This document shows, piece after piece, positions 39,309 to 47,576 of a stretch of 64,000 bases of DNA. The notes under the pieces are model-generated. The model had not been told where the DNA came from. It searched no databases and worked only from the letters and a program-made list of their open reading frames with translations. Source of the stretch: Pseudomonas sp. B21-023 (GTDB taxonomy: Bacteria > Pseudomonadota > Gammaproteobacteria > Pseudomonadales > Pseudomonadaceae); assembly GCF_024749165.1 (NCBI RefSeq), contig NZ_CP087190.1, positions 620,001-684,000 on the forward strand, given 5' to 3'. Numbering within the stretch: position 1 is the first letter of the stretch; each line of letters opens with the position of its first letter. The position numbers and the translations under genes were made by a program.

Positions 39309-39809
39309 TCAGCTCACACGGCTGAGTTCGACCAGGCGATCCGAGCCACCCTCGGCTACACGGTTGTTGCGTTCGTTGAGGCGATCGGAACCACCTTCGG
39401 CGACGCGGTCGTTGCGTTCGATCAGGCGATCGGAACCACCCTCGGCGACGCGGTCGTTGCGTTCGATCAGGCGATCGGAGCCCCCTTCGGCGACACGGTC
39501 GTTGCGTTCGATCAGGCGATCGGAACCACCCTCGGCGACACGGTCATTGCGTTCAATCAGGCGATCAGAGCCACCTTCGGCAACACGGTTGTTACGTTCG
39601 AGCAGGCGTTCGGCACCGCCTTCGGCCACGCGGCCTGCACGTTCCTGCAGGCGCTCGGCGCCACCTTCTGCCAGGGTGTTCAGCGGTTGGCTGACGGTGA
39701 TGGCGCTGGAGCGCGACTCGGCGCTCAGGTGCTGGTCTTCGGCTGGCAGGGCGAAGGCGTTGGCAGCAAGTACAGACAGGGTCAGGCTCAGCAGCAGATG
39801 GCGTTTCAT
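39309..39809 (-). CDS. Secreted 15-residue tandem-repeat protein
   Basis: A 166-residue protein with a signal peptide (residues 1-20, LLLSLTLSVLAANAFA) and a short linker. Eight tandem 15-residue repeats follow at residues 46-165. The consensus VAEGGSDRLIERNDR is identical in four central copies; the first two have AERL and the last degenerates. It would be an exported, charged, probably helical or beta-solenoid protein. P. putida homologues have been annotated as phage infection protein, without firm evidence that I know. The function is unknown. Confidence 0.8.
   Translation of the reverse strand: MKRHLLLSLTLSVLAANAFALPAEDQHLSAESRSSAITVSQPLNTLAEGGAERLQERAGRVAEGGAERLLERNNRVAEGGSDRLIERNDRVAEGGSDRLIERNDRVAEGGSDRLIERNDRVAEGGSDRLIERNDRVAEGGSDRLNERNNRVAEGGSDRLVELSRVS
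39315..39674 (-). repeat. Eight 45-bp direct repeats inside the secreted protein gene
   Basis: Each 45-base unit encodes one 15-residue repeat. The central four are nearly identical at DNA level as well, so the array is prone to expansion or loss by slippage and could vary in copy number between strains. Confidence 0.9.
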
Positions 39810-40144
39810 GATTCGGTGCTCCTCTGGGGGGCTGGAAAGTGGGTACGGAGCCAATGCTACGCCCGGTAACTCCAGAGAAAAGTTCATCAGGATAATGGTA
39901 ACAATCGACGGCATTGATACTGTGCTTGGAGCGCTCTGGCTCAATGTTTTCGGCGATGCGCCGAGTATTGAGGCACGCCGACTCCCCGGTAACACTGCCA
40001 CGCTCCGTAGACCAAAAGCTGAGAAAATCGTCAGGAAAATCTTGGTTATCATGCTGCGCGGATTAAACCCGGCGGGTTTTCATCAGTCCGACATAATGAG
40101 TGCCATCGTCGCGCCGCCTTCCATGCAGTCAGGAGAATCACGCA
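39810..40144. other. Divergent intergenic region before asmA
   Basis: A 335-base gap that must hold the promoters of the repeat protein (minus strand) and asmA (+ strand). Small hairpins TCGGCG-ATG-CGCCGA (about 39950-39964) and AAACCC-GGC-GGGTTT (about 40069-40084) are visible, and a CATAAT -10-like element lies near 40093. No gene is supported. Confidence 0.4.
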
Positions 40145-42211
40145 ATGACGCGCCCTGCCAGAATCATCGTCTGGACCCTCGCCACCCTGGCCACCCTGTT
40201 GGCAATCCTGGTGGTGGTGATCGCCACCTTCGACTGGAACCGCGTCAAGCCGTTGCTCAACGAGAAAGTCTCCGAAGCCCTGCACCGGCCTTTCGCGATC
40301 AATGGCAACCTCGCGGTGCACTGGCGCACCGAACCCGAGGAGGGCGGCTGGCGTGCCTTCGTGCCCTGGCCGCACTTCACCGCCGAAGACCTCACCCTGG
40401 GCAACCCCGAATGGCTCAAGGAGCCGCGCATGGTGGGCCTGGAGCGGGTGGATTTTCGCCTGGCGCCGTTGCCGCTGATCGTCCAGCGCATCAGCATCCC
40501 GCGCATCGACCTGGTCAAGCCCAGTGCCAGCCTCACCCGCCTGGTCGATGGCCGGGCCAACTGGGTGTTCGACTTCGGGCCCAAGGATGAGCACGAGGAG
40601 CCGTCGAAGTGGGTGCTGGACATCGGCGCGATCGGCTTCGACCAAGGCAATGTCAGCTTCGACGACCAGACCCTGAAAACCAGCATGAAAGTGCAGGTCG
40701 ACCCGCTGGGCAAGCCGATTCCGTTCAGCGACATCGTCGGCAAGGCCCGCGCCGAGAAGGCCGGCAACGCCCAGGACTATGCCTTCGGCTTCAAGGCCCA
40801 GGGGCGCTACAAGGGCCAGGCGGTGGCCGGCACCGGCAAGATCGGCGGCCTGCTGGCGCTGCAGGATGCCAGCCAGCCGTTCCCGCTGCAGGCCGACGTG
40901 CGCATCGGCGATACCCACGTGGCCCTTGCCGGTACCCTGACCGACCCCCGGAACCTGGGGGCCCTCGACCTGCGCCTGAAGCTCTCCGGCAGCAGCTTGG
41001 GCAACCTCTACCCGCTGACCGGCGTGACCCTGCCCGACACGCCACCCTACGCCACCGACGGCCACCTGAGCGCCAACCTGCATGCCGCCGAGGGCGCGCA
41101 TTTCCGCTATGAAGGCTTCAACGGCAAGATCGGCGACAGTGATATCCATGGTGACCTGGCCTTCGTCGCCAGCCAGCCCCGGCCGAAACTGTCCGGCAAC
41201 CTGGTTTCCAATCAACTGCTGTTCAAGGACCTGGCACCGTTGATCGGCGCCGATTCGAACGCCGAGCAGAAGGCCCGTGGCGGCGCCAGCAAGCAGCCGG
41301 CCAACAAGGTGTTGCCGGTAGAGGAGTTCCGCACCGAGCGCTGGCGGGCGATGGATGCCGACGTGACCTTCGCCGGCAAGCGCATCGTGCACAGCGAGAA
41401 ACTACCGTTCAATGACCTGTCTGCCCATGTGATTCTCGAGGATGGCCTGCTGCGCCTGGAACCGCTGCGCTTCGGCGTGGCCGGGGGCAGCCTCGATTCC
41501 AACATCCGCCTGGACGGGCGCAGCACGCCGATGCAGGGGCGCGCCCAGCTCACCGCCCGGGGCTTCAAGCTCAAGCAATTGTTCCCCAGCTTCGCGCCCA
41601 TGCAGACCAGCTTCGGCGAGCTCAACGGCGACGCCGATATCAGTGGCCGGGGCAACTCGGTGGCGGCGTTGCTCGGCACTTCCAACGGCGACCTGCGCCT
41701 GCTGATCAACGATGGCGCCATCAGCCGCAGCCTGATGGAGATCGCCGGGCTCAACGTGGGCAACTACGTGATCGGCAAGCTGTTTGGCGATGAGGAAGTG
41801 AAGATAAACTGTGCCGCGGCCGATGTCGGCATCAAGGAGGGCCTGGCGACCACCCGCCTGTTCGTTTTCGATACCGAGAACGCGATCATCTACATTAACG
41901 GCACGGCCAATTTCGCCAGCGAGCAACTGGACCTGAAGATCACCCCGGAATCGAAAGGGTTGCGGCTGTTCTCGCTGCGCTCGCCGTTGTATGTGCGCGG
42001 GCCGTTTGCCAAGCCCAGTGCCGGCGTGCAGGCAGTACCGCTGGCTTTGCGCGGTGCGGGGATGGTGGCCTTGGGTGTGGTGGCGGGGCCGGCGGCGGGG
42101 CTGCTGGCGCTGATCGCGCCGAGCAGCGGCGATGTGCCCAACCAGTGCACGCCGTTGTTGCAGCAGATGCGCGCCGGCAAGGCGCCGGCGGCGGTGAAGG
42201 CCAAGAAGTAG
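40145..42211 (+). CDS. AsmA-family membrane-anchored protein
   Basis: A 688-residue AsmA-like protein with one N-terminal membrane span (LATLATLLAILVVVIATFDW). A long periplasmic part is rich in beta structure and typical of the family implicated in phospholipid transport or outer-membrane assembly. The AsmA_2 type C-terminal block (FGELNGDADISGRGNS, SNGDLRLLINDGAIS) is present. The ATG at 40145 follows CAGGAG and gives the MTRPARIIVWTLATL start. Confidence 0.88.
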   Translation: MTRPARIIVWTLATLATLLAILVVVIATFDWNRVKPLLNEKVSEALHRPFAINGNLAVHWRTEPEEGGWRAFVPWPHFTAEDLTLGNPEWLKEPRMVGLERVDFRLAPLPLIVQRISIPRIDLVKPSASLTRLVDGRANWVFDFGPKDEHEEPSKWVLDIGAIGFDQGNVSFDDQTLKTSMKVQVDPLGKPIPFSDIVGKARAEKAGNAQDYAFGFKAQGRYKGQAVAGTGKIGGLLALQDASQPFPLQADVRIGDTHVALAGTLTDPRNLGALDLRLKLSGSSLGNLYPLTGVTLPDTPPYATDGHLSANLHAAEGAHFRYEGFNGKIGDSDIHGDLAFVASQPRPKLSGNLVSNQLLFKDLAPLIGADSNAEQKARGGASKQPANKVLPVEEFRTERWRAMDADVTFAGKRIVHSEKLPFNDLSAHVILEDGLLRLEPLRFGVAGGSLDSNIRLDGRSTPMQGRAQLTARGFKLKQLFPSFAPMQTSFGELNGDADISGRGNSVAALLGTSNGDLRLLINDGAISRSLMEIAGLNVGNYVIGKLFGDEEVKINCAAADVGIKEGLATTRLFVFDTENAIIYINGTANFASEQLDLKITPESKGLRLFSLRSPLYVRGPFAKPSAGVQAVPLALRGAGMVALGVVAGPAAGLLALIAPSSGDVPNQCTPLLQQMRAGKAPAAVKAKK

Positions 42212-42212
42212 G

Positions 42213-42300
42213 GCCGCTTTGCGGCCCGATCGCTCCCACAGTTATCACCGATCGCCTGTGGGAGCCGGCTTGCCGGCGATTGGGGCGCACAGCGCCCCCA
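42213..42300. repeat. REP pair after asmA
   Basis: Outer arm GGCCGCTTTGCGGCC, a truncated ATCGCTCCCACAG, then an inverted CTGTGGGAGCCGGCTTGCC plus GGCGATTGGGG, and GGGGCGCACAGCGCCCC at the end, between the convergent asmA and ferritin-like genes. Confidence 0.75.
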
Positions 42301-42303
42301 ACA

Positions 42304-42831
42304 CTACAAGCCCTGCAACAGATCCGACATATCGTCGGCGTGCTCTTCTTCCTGGGCCAGGATGTCTTCGAAGATGCGCCGCGTGGTCGGGTCTTTATCG
42401 CCGATGTACTGGATGATCTCGCGGTAGCTGTCGATGGCGATCCGTTCGGCTACCAGATCCTCCAGCACCATCTCCTTCAATGAACTGCCCGCCACGTACT
42501 GGGCATGGGAATTCTTGGTCAGGTTGTCGGGGTTGAAGTCCGGCTCGCCGCCCAGCTGTACGATGCGTTCGGCCAGCTTGTCGGCATGCTCGGCTTCCTG
42601 GGTGGCGTGCTCGAGGAACTCCTCGGCGGCGACGCTGGCCTTGATACCGCTGGCCATGAAGTAGTGACGCTTGTAGCGCAGCACGCAGACCAGCTCGGTG
42701 GCCAGCGACTCGTTGAGCAGGCGCAGGATATTCTCGCGATCGGCGTGGTAACCCTCGGTCACCGCGCCTTGCTCGACATGCTGGCGGGCACGTTCGCGCA
42801 GGGTTTTCACATCGGTCAGTTCAACGCTCAT
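42304..42831 (-). CDS. Ferritin-like protein, bacterioferritin type
   Basis: A 175-residue four-helix protein for iron storage or oxidation. The helices carry the diiron ligands: ESLATELVCVLRYKRHYF, EFLEHATQEAEHADK (E-x-x-H), LVAERIAIDSYREI and EDILAQEEEHADDM (second E-x-x-H). The closest remembered relative is the PA4880 type bacterioferritin of P. aeruginosa. Heme binding cannot be judged. The ATG at 42831 is supported by GGAG six bases upstream; a longer frame begins at 42861. Confidence 0.85.
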   Translation of the reverse strand: MSVELTDVKTLRERARQHVEQGAVTEGYHADRENILRLLNESLATELVCVLRYKRHYFMASGIKASVAAEEFLEHATQEAEHADKLAERIVQLGGEPDFNPDNLTKNSHAQYVAGSSLKEMVLEDLVAERIAIDSYREIIQYIGDKDPTTRRIFEDILAQEEEHADDMSDLLQGL

Positions 42832-42867
42832 GTTCATCTCCGAAAGGATCAGGGTGGTCATGGGGTG

Positions 42868-43209
42868 TCATGCGCCGTGGACGGCGTCGCTGTCTTCCTG
42901 GCGTTGCTTGCAGGTCTTGAAGCCCTTGGCGTCGACATGGCCGGTGGCGTCGAAGCGCACGTAATAGGGCTGTTGCTGGCCATCGCGGTTGAGGATGTAG
43001 TCGTTGCAGGTGCCGCCGTGGGGCAGGTCGCTGACATTCGACGGGCTGCCGCCGATGGCGATGACCTTCTGCATGGTCATGCCGTGCTCCACCTGCTTGA
43101 CCAGCGGCTCGTCGCGGTAGGTGACGTAGTCCACCGGGTTTTCCGGGCGGCTGCCGCAGGCGGCGAGGGTCGCGCTTGCCAGAAGGATGGCCAGGGTGTG
43201 CTTGTACAT
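42868..43209 (-). CDS. osmE: Osmotically inducible lipoprotein OsmE
   Basis: A 113-residue lipoprotein with lipobox LAAC at residues 15-18 and an OmlA/BamE-like (SmpA/OmlA) fold containing VEHGMTMQKVIAIGGSPSNV. It is expected in the outer membrane or periplasmic face and induced at high osmolarity. The start follows AAGGAG. It is 36 bases upstream of the ferritin-like gene in the same direction, so the two may be co-expressed as stress genes. Confidence 0.88.
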   Translation of the reverse strand: MYKHTLAILLASATLAACGSRPENPVDYVTYRDEPLVKQVEHGMTMQKVIAIGGSPSNVSDLPHGGTCNDYILNRDGQQQPYYVRFDATGHVDAKGFKTCKQRQEDSDAVHGA

Positions 43210-43331
43210 GGTCCCGCTCCTTGCTCAGGGTCTGTTCTGCTTGGAACCGCGCAGCGCGCCGGGAGTTCGATTGCGAATGACGCAGGGCACGCTGTAGTGT
43301 GGGCCGGTCGTCCATGGAAAAGGGCAGGGTG

Positions 43332-44222
43332 ATGAGTCAGGAACTGGCCACGCGTTATCCACTGGTGCTGGTGCCGGGCATGCTCGGTTTCGTGCGGGCA
43401 CTGCTGTATCCCTACTGGTTCGGCATTGTCCCGGCATTGCGCCGGGGCGGCGCGCAGGTATATCCGGTGCAGATATCGCCGCTGCATTCCAGTGAGGTGC
43501 GCGGCGAGCAGCTGTTGATCATCATCGAGGACATCTGCCAGCGGACGGGGGTCGAGAAGGTCAACCTGATCGGCCACAGCCAGGGCGCGCTCAGTGCCCG
43601 CTATGCGGCGGCGAAGCGGCCAGACCGGGTGGCCTCGGTGACCTCGGTGGCCGGCCCCAACCATGGCTCGGAGCTGGCCGACCACCTTGAACGCACGGCG
43701 CCGGGCGACTCTGCCAAGGGGCGCATCCTCAAGGCCGTGCTGCATGGTTTCGCCGTGCTGCTGGGCTGGCTGGAGACCGGCTGGCGCCGGGATCCGCTGC
43801 CGATCGACGTGCATGCCTCGCACCAGTCGCTGACCAGCGCCGGGGTGGCGCTGTTCAACCAGGCTTATCCACAGGGGCTGCCCGAGGTCTGGGGCGGCGA
43901 GGGGCCGGCCGAGGTGAACGGCGTACGTTACTACTCCTGGTCAGGCACCTTGCAGCCGGGCCGCACCGACCAGGGCTTGAACCGCTTCGACGGCAGCAAT
44001 CGCTTCTGCCGCTTGTTTGCCCGCAGCTTCGTGCGCGAGAAGGGCCACTGCGACGGCATGGTCGGGCGCTTCAGCTCGCACCTGGGCCAGGTGATCGGCG
44101 ACGACTATCCGCTCGACCACCTGGACATCGTCAACCAGTCCCTCGGCGCGGTGGGCAAGGGCGCCGAACCGGTGCGGCTGTTCACCGAACATGCCGCACG
44201 GCTCAAGGCCGCGGGGGTGTGA
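43332..44222 (+). CDS. Triacylglycerol lipase, family I-like
   Basis: An alpha/beta hydrolase of 296 residues. The nucleophile elbow GHSQG has Ser83; the acid and base are probably the Asp in GHCDGMVG and the His in PLDHLDIVNQ, as in Pseudomonas family I lipases. VPGMLGF near the N-terminus forms the oxyanion loop. The start at 43332 is taken from GCAGGG and the MSQELATRYPLVLVPG start. It has no obvious signal peptide, unlike secreted lipases, so it may be intracellular. Its last 20 bases overlap the convergent EamA gene. Confidence 0.86.
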   Translation: MSQELATRYPLVLVPGMLGFVRALLYPYWFGIVPALRRGGAQVYPVQISPLHSSEVRGEQLLIIIEDICQRTGVEKVNLIGHSQGALSARYAAAKRPDRVASVTSVAGPNHGSELADHLERTAPGDSAKGRILKAVLHGFAVLLGWLETGWRRDPLPIDVHASHQSLTSAGVALFNQAYPQGLPEVWGGEGPAEVNGVRYYSWSGTLQPGRTDQGLNRFDGSNRFCRLFARSFVREKGHCDGMVGRFSSHLGQVIGDDYPLDHLDIVNQSLGAVGKGAEPVRLFTEHAARLKAAGV

Positions 44223-45096
44223 CCGTGCGACGTACTGGCGTTGTCCAGCGCTCGGCCAGCAGCACGCCGACCAGTGTCAGCAAACCGCCGACCAGGTGAT
44301 AACTGGCCAATTGCTCGTCCAGCACCACGGCGGCGATCACCGCCGTGACCACCGGCAGCAGGTTGAAGAACAGCGTGGTGCGGCTCGGGCCCAGGCGATG
44401 CACGGCCTGCATCCATACTCGCGGCGCGACCATCGAGGCCAGCAGGCCGGCATACAGCACCAGGCCGAGGTTGTGGCCGTTCAGCCCGGTCTTCGGTGAC
44501 AGCACAAACAGCGGCAGCAGCACCAGGATCGCCACCAGCACCTGCAGGTAGAGCAATTGCAGCGGCGGCAGGCGCAGCTGCCATTTCTTCAGCAGGAAGC
44601 TGTACAGCGCATAGGCGAGGGTGGCCACCAGCATCATCAGGTCGCCACTGTTCAGGCCCTGGTGCAGCAGCGTGCCAGGCTGCCCGGCCGAGACGACTTC
44701 AAGCACGCCGAAGAACGACACGATCGCGCCCAGCAGCGCGCCGTAGCTCAGGCGCTGGCCCAGCCAGGCGATGGACAGGGCCAGTGACATCAGCGGCATC
44801 AGCGAGAGGATGATGCCCATGTTGGTGGCGCTGGTGATGCTGGCGGCGAAGTACGCCAGGCTCTGGTAGATGGCCATGCCCAGCACGCCCAGCACGAACA
44901 CCTTGCCCAGGTGCGGGCGGATCGCCGCGCGGTTGCGCCAGACCTGGGGCAACAGGAACGGCGTGAACAACAGGCCGGCCAGCAGCCAGCGGTAGAAACC
45001 GATCTCGGCCGGGAAGATGGCCCCCGCGGACATCTTGGTGACCACGGTGTTGCCGGCCCAGATGAGGATGGCGATGAGGGGGAAGAGGTAGTTCAT
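44203..45096 (-). CDS. EamA/DMT-family transporter
   Basis: A 297-residue drug/metabolite transporter with ten membrane segments in two EamA repeats (each about 140 residues). Substrate unknown; relatives export amino acids or other metabolites. Its 3' end overlaps the lipase gene by 20 bases, tail to tail. An AraC-family regulator is divergently placed 141 bases away and may control it. Confidence 0.87.
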   Translation of the reverse strand: MNYLFPLIAILIWAGNTVVTKMSAGAIFPAEIGFYRWLLAGLLFTPFLLPQVWRNRAAIRPHLGKVFVLGVLGMAIYQSLAYFAASITSATNMGIILSLMPLMSLALSIAWLGQRLSYGALLGAIVSFFGVLEVVSAGQPGTLLHQGLNSGDLMMLVATLAYALYSFLLKKWQLRLPPLQLLYLQVLVAILVLLPLFVLSPKTGLNGHNLGLVLYAGLLASMVAPRVWMQAVHRLGPSRTTLFFNLLPVVTAVIAAVVLDEQLASYHLVGGLLTLVGVLLAERWTTPVRRTVTPPRP

Positions 45097-45237
45097 TGGG
45101 ACTCTCAGGTAACGGGTGTCCTCTGCAGGAGCGGGCTCGCCCCCTCCTACAGGGAGGGTGTGACGGCGGGTATTATCGCTTGTCTGCTTGCATGCCTATA
45201 CTTCCATCCAGACAACCTACCCCGCGAAGCAGACAGC

Positions 45238-46026
45238 ATGGCCCGCAAGTACCTCGACATTCCGCGCTTCGACCAGCTCCCGGCCCCGGTGTACTTTCGC
45301 TACGACGAATTCGGTGCCGACACCCACAGCGCCCCGCACCGTCACCCCTGGGGCCAGCTCAACTACGCATCCCATGGCCTGATGCACCTGGACGTCGAAG
45401 GCCAGCGCTTCATCTCGCCGCCGCACTACGCCGTGTGGGTGCCGCCGGATACCGAGCATGGCTGCTACAACCCCCAGGCCATCGTCTACCGCTCGGTCTA
45501 CCTTGACCGCAGCTTGTGTGCCGGGCTGCCTGCACAACCCTGCAGCCTGGTGATCAGCGACATCCTCAAGGCGATCCTCGGCGACTTCGCCCGCCGCGAC
45601 CTGCGCATCGCCCGGGACGAGCGTGACCAGCGCCTGGCACAGGTGCTGCTGGACCAGTTGCACCTGGCGCAGACCCAGACCTGCTACCTGCCGTTCGCCC
45701 GCAGCGACAGCCTGCGCCAGGTGCTTGAAGGATTGCATGGCGAACCCGGCGACAACCGCCCGCTGGCCCACTGGGCCGCGCAGGTGCATGTCAGCGAACG
45801 CACCCTGGCGCGGCAGTTCCTGCGTGAACTGGGGATGAGCTTCGGCGAATGGCGCCTGCGCCTGCGCTTTCTACGCGCCATCGAGGCGCTCGAGGCAGGC
45901 ACCGCGATCCAGGCCATCGCCTTCGACCTCGGCTACAGCAGCGCGTCGGCCTTCATAGCCATGTTCCAGCGCCAGGCCCGGTGCACGCCGGAACAGTACC
46001 GACGGCGGGCGCGGACAGAGATGTAA
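45238..46026 (+). CDS. AraC-family transcriptional regulator
   Basis: A 262-residue regulator. The N-terminal cupin-like sensing domain has HRHPWGQLNYASHG, and two C-terminal helix-turn-helix motifs follow (LAHWAAQVHVSERTLARQF and IQAIAFDLGYSSASAFIAMF). The ATG at 45238 gives MARKYLDIPRFDQLP; the frame is open further upstream but without family similarity. It is divergent from the EamA transporter, the usual layout for a regulator and its target. Confidence 0.9.
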   Translation: MARKYLDIPRFDQLPAPVYFRYDEFGADTHSAPHRHPWGQLNYASHGLMHLDVEGQRFISPPHYAVWVPPDTEHGCYNPQAIVYRSVYLDRSLCAGLPAQPCSLVISDILKAILGDFARRDLRIARDERDQRLAQVLLDQLHLAQTQTCYLPFARSDSLRQVLEGLHGEPGDNRPLAHWAAQVHVSERTLARQFLRELGMSFGEWRLRLRFLRAIEALEAGTAIQAIAFDLGYSSASAFIAMFQRQARCTPEQYRRRARTEM

Positions 46027-46090
46027 AAATTCTTGTCTACACTCAGCTGCGACGAGCGCGCATCCGGCGCGCAGGCAAGGAGACCACTCC

Positions 46091-46375
46091 ATGAAGCTGC
46101 TGCACGTACCCCTGCTGGTGTTGGGCATGTTGATCGCGGGGCAAGGATTCGCCGCCACCGCGCAACAGGAAAAGATGAAGACCTGCAACGCCGACGCGAC
46201 CGCCAAGGCGCTCAAGGGCGACGAGCGCAAGGCGTTCATGAGCACTTGCCTCAAGGCCAAGCCTGCCGCCACCCAGCAGGAGAAGATGAAGACCTGCAAC
46301 GCCGATGCCACCACCAAGGCGCTCAAGGGCGACGAGCGCAAGACCTTCATGAGCGACTGCCTGAAGAAGAAATGA
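46091..46375 (+). CDS. PsiF repeat protein
   Basis: A 94-residue exported protein with a signal peptide of about 21 residues and two near-identical PsiF repeats (QEKMKTCNADAT-KALKGDER-FMS-CLK), each with two cysteines. The family is named for phosphate-starvation induction in E. coli; the biochemical role is unknown. AAGGAG precedes the ATG. The two repeats are also highly similar as DNA. Confidence 0.88.
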   Translation: MKLLHVPLLVLGMLIAGQGFAATAQQEKMKTCNADATAKALKGDERKAFMSTCLKAKPAATQQEKMKTCNADATTKALKGDERKTFMSDCLKKK

Positions 46376-46445
46376 CCTGCGCCTATGCCTCTGCCGTGAA
46401 GGCTGGCAGACTGCGGGACTTTCCGCTGTCTGCCGTCGAGGCTGT

Positions 46446-47453
46446 ATGACCTTCACCCCCCGCCAGGTCACCCTGGCCAGCTGGATCATCGTCATGGCCG
46501 GCCTGTTGCTGGCGCTGCCCCTGAAGCTGCTGCCGAGCCTGCTCGCCGGCCTGCTGGTGTTCGAGCTGGTCAACATGCTCACCCCCAGGCTGCAGCCGCT
46601 GATCGCCGGGCAGCGTGCGCGCTGGCTGGCGGTGGCGCTGCTCGGCACATTGGTGGTGAGCACGCTCACCCTGCTGATTGCCGGCGCCTTCAGTTTCCTC
46701 CTGCACGAGGCCGAGAACCCCGGCGCCTCGCTGGACAAGTTCATGGGCCTGGTCGAGCGTGCCCGTGGCCAGTTGCCGCCGTTCATCGAAGCCTACCTGC
46801 CGGCCAGCGCCGCCGAGTTCAAGGTGGCCATCGGCGAATGGATCAAGAGCCACCTGAGCGACCTGCAACTGGTCGGCAAGGGCATGGCGCACATGTTCGT
46901 GACCCTGTTGATCGGCATGATCCTCGGCGCCATCGTCGCCCTGCAGCGCATCCCCGACATTTCCCGGCGCAAGCCCCTGGCCGCGGCCTTGTTCGAGCGC
47001 CTGAGCCTGCTGGTGCAGGCGTTTCGCAACATCGTCTTCGCGCAGATCAAGATCTCGTTGCTCAACACCTTCTTCACCGGCATCTTCCTTGCCGTGGTGC
47101 TGCCGCTGTTCGGCGTGCACCTGCCGCTGACCAAGACCCTGATCGTGCTGACCTTCCTGCTCGGGCTGCTGCCGGTGATCGGCAACCTGATGTCCAACAC
47201 CCTGATCACCATCGTCGGCCTGTCGCTGTCGATCTGGGTGGCGATGGCGGCGCTGGGGTACTTGATCGTTATCCACAAGGTCGAGTATTTCCTCAACGCG
47301 CGGATCGTCGGCGGCCAGATCAGTGCCAAGGCCTGGGAGCTGTTGCTGGCGATGCTGGTGTTCGAGGCGGCGTTCGGCCTGCCTGGGGTGGTGGCCGGGC
47401 CGATCTACTACGCCTACCTGAAGAGCGAGTTGAAGCGGGCTGAGTTGGTCTGA
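46446..47453 (+). CDS. AI-2E family transporter (PerM/YhhT-like)
   Basis: A 335-residue membrane protein with about seven to eight spans and the family C-terminal motif GLLPVIGNLMSNTLI then VEYFLNARIVG. Members include TqsA, linked to export of autoinducer-2, and Na+/H+ antiporters; the substrate here is unknown. The ATG follows psiF by 70 bases. Confidence 0.85.
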   Translation: MTFTPRQVTLASWIIVMAGLLLALPLKLLPSLLAGLLVFELVNMLTPRLQPLIAGQRARWLAVALLGTLVVSTLTLLIAGAFSFLLHEAENPGASLDKFMGLVERARGQLPPFIEAYLPASAAEFKVAIGEWIKSHLSDLQLVGKGMAHMFVTLLIGMILGAIVALQRIPDISRRKPLAAALFERLSLLVQAFRNIVFAQIKISLLNTFFTGIFLAVVLPLFGVHLPLTKTLIVLTFLLGLLPVIGNLMSNTLITIVGLSLSIWVAMAALGYLIVIHKVEYFLNARIVGGQISAKAWELLLAMLVFEAAFGLPGVVAGPIYYAYLKSELKRAELV

Positions 47454-47460
47454 GTATCAC

Positions 47461-47572
47461 CGGGGCCGCTTTGCGGCCCTTTCGCTGGCAAGCCAGCTCC
47501 CACAGGAGAGGTGCGTACCCAGCTTTTGTGGGAGCCGGCTTGCCGGCGAAAGGGCCGCAAAGCGGCCCCAAA
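47461..47572. repeat. REPIN with matching outer arms
   Basis: Two inverted REPs (GCTGGCAAGCCAGC variant and GCCGGCTTGCCGGC) are enclosed by GGGGCCGCTTTGCGGCCC on the left and GGGCCGCAAAGCGGCCCC on the right. The complete element forms one near-perfect 110-base hairpin between convergent genes. Confidence 0.88.
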
Positions 47573-47576
47573 TCGA

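Noticed and set aside
39315..39674. Possible CRISPR-like array
   Set aside because: The 45-bp units are contiguous with no spacers and encode a continuous protein repeat.
39258..39869. Long open frame on the + strand across the 45-bp repeats
   Set aside because: It exists because the repeat unit is a multiple of three and lacks stops on both strands. It has no signal peptide or ribosome-binding site, while the minus-strand frame has both.
45123..45155. REP-like GCAGGAGCGGGCTCGCC near the EamA start
   Set aside because: Too diverged and without a partner to list as an element.
37709..47277. Single perfect DnaA boxes at 37709, 43865 and 47269
   Set aside because: They are isolated and within coding sequence (TTATCCACA falls easily in codons), so they are not treated as sites by themselves.
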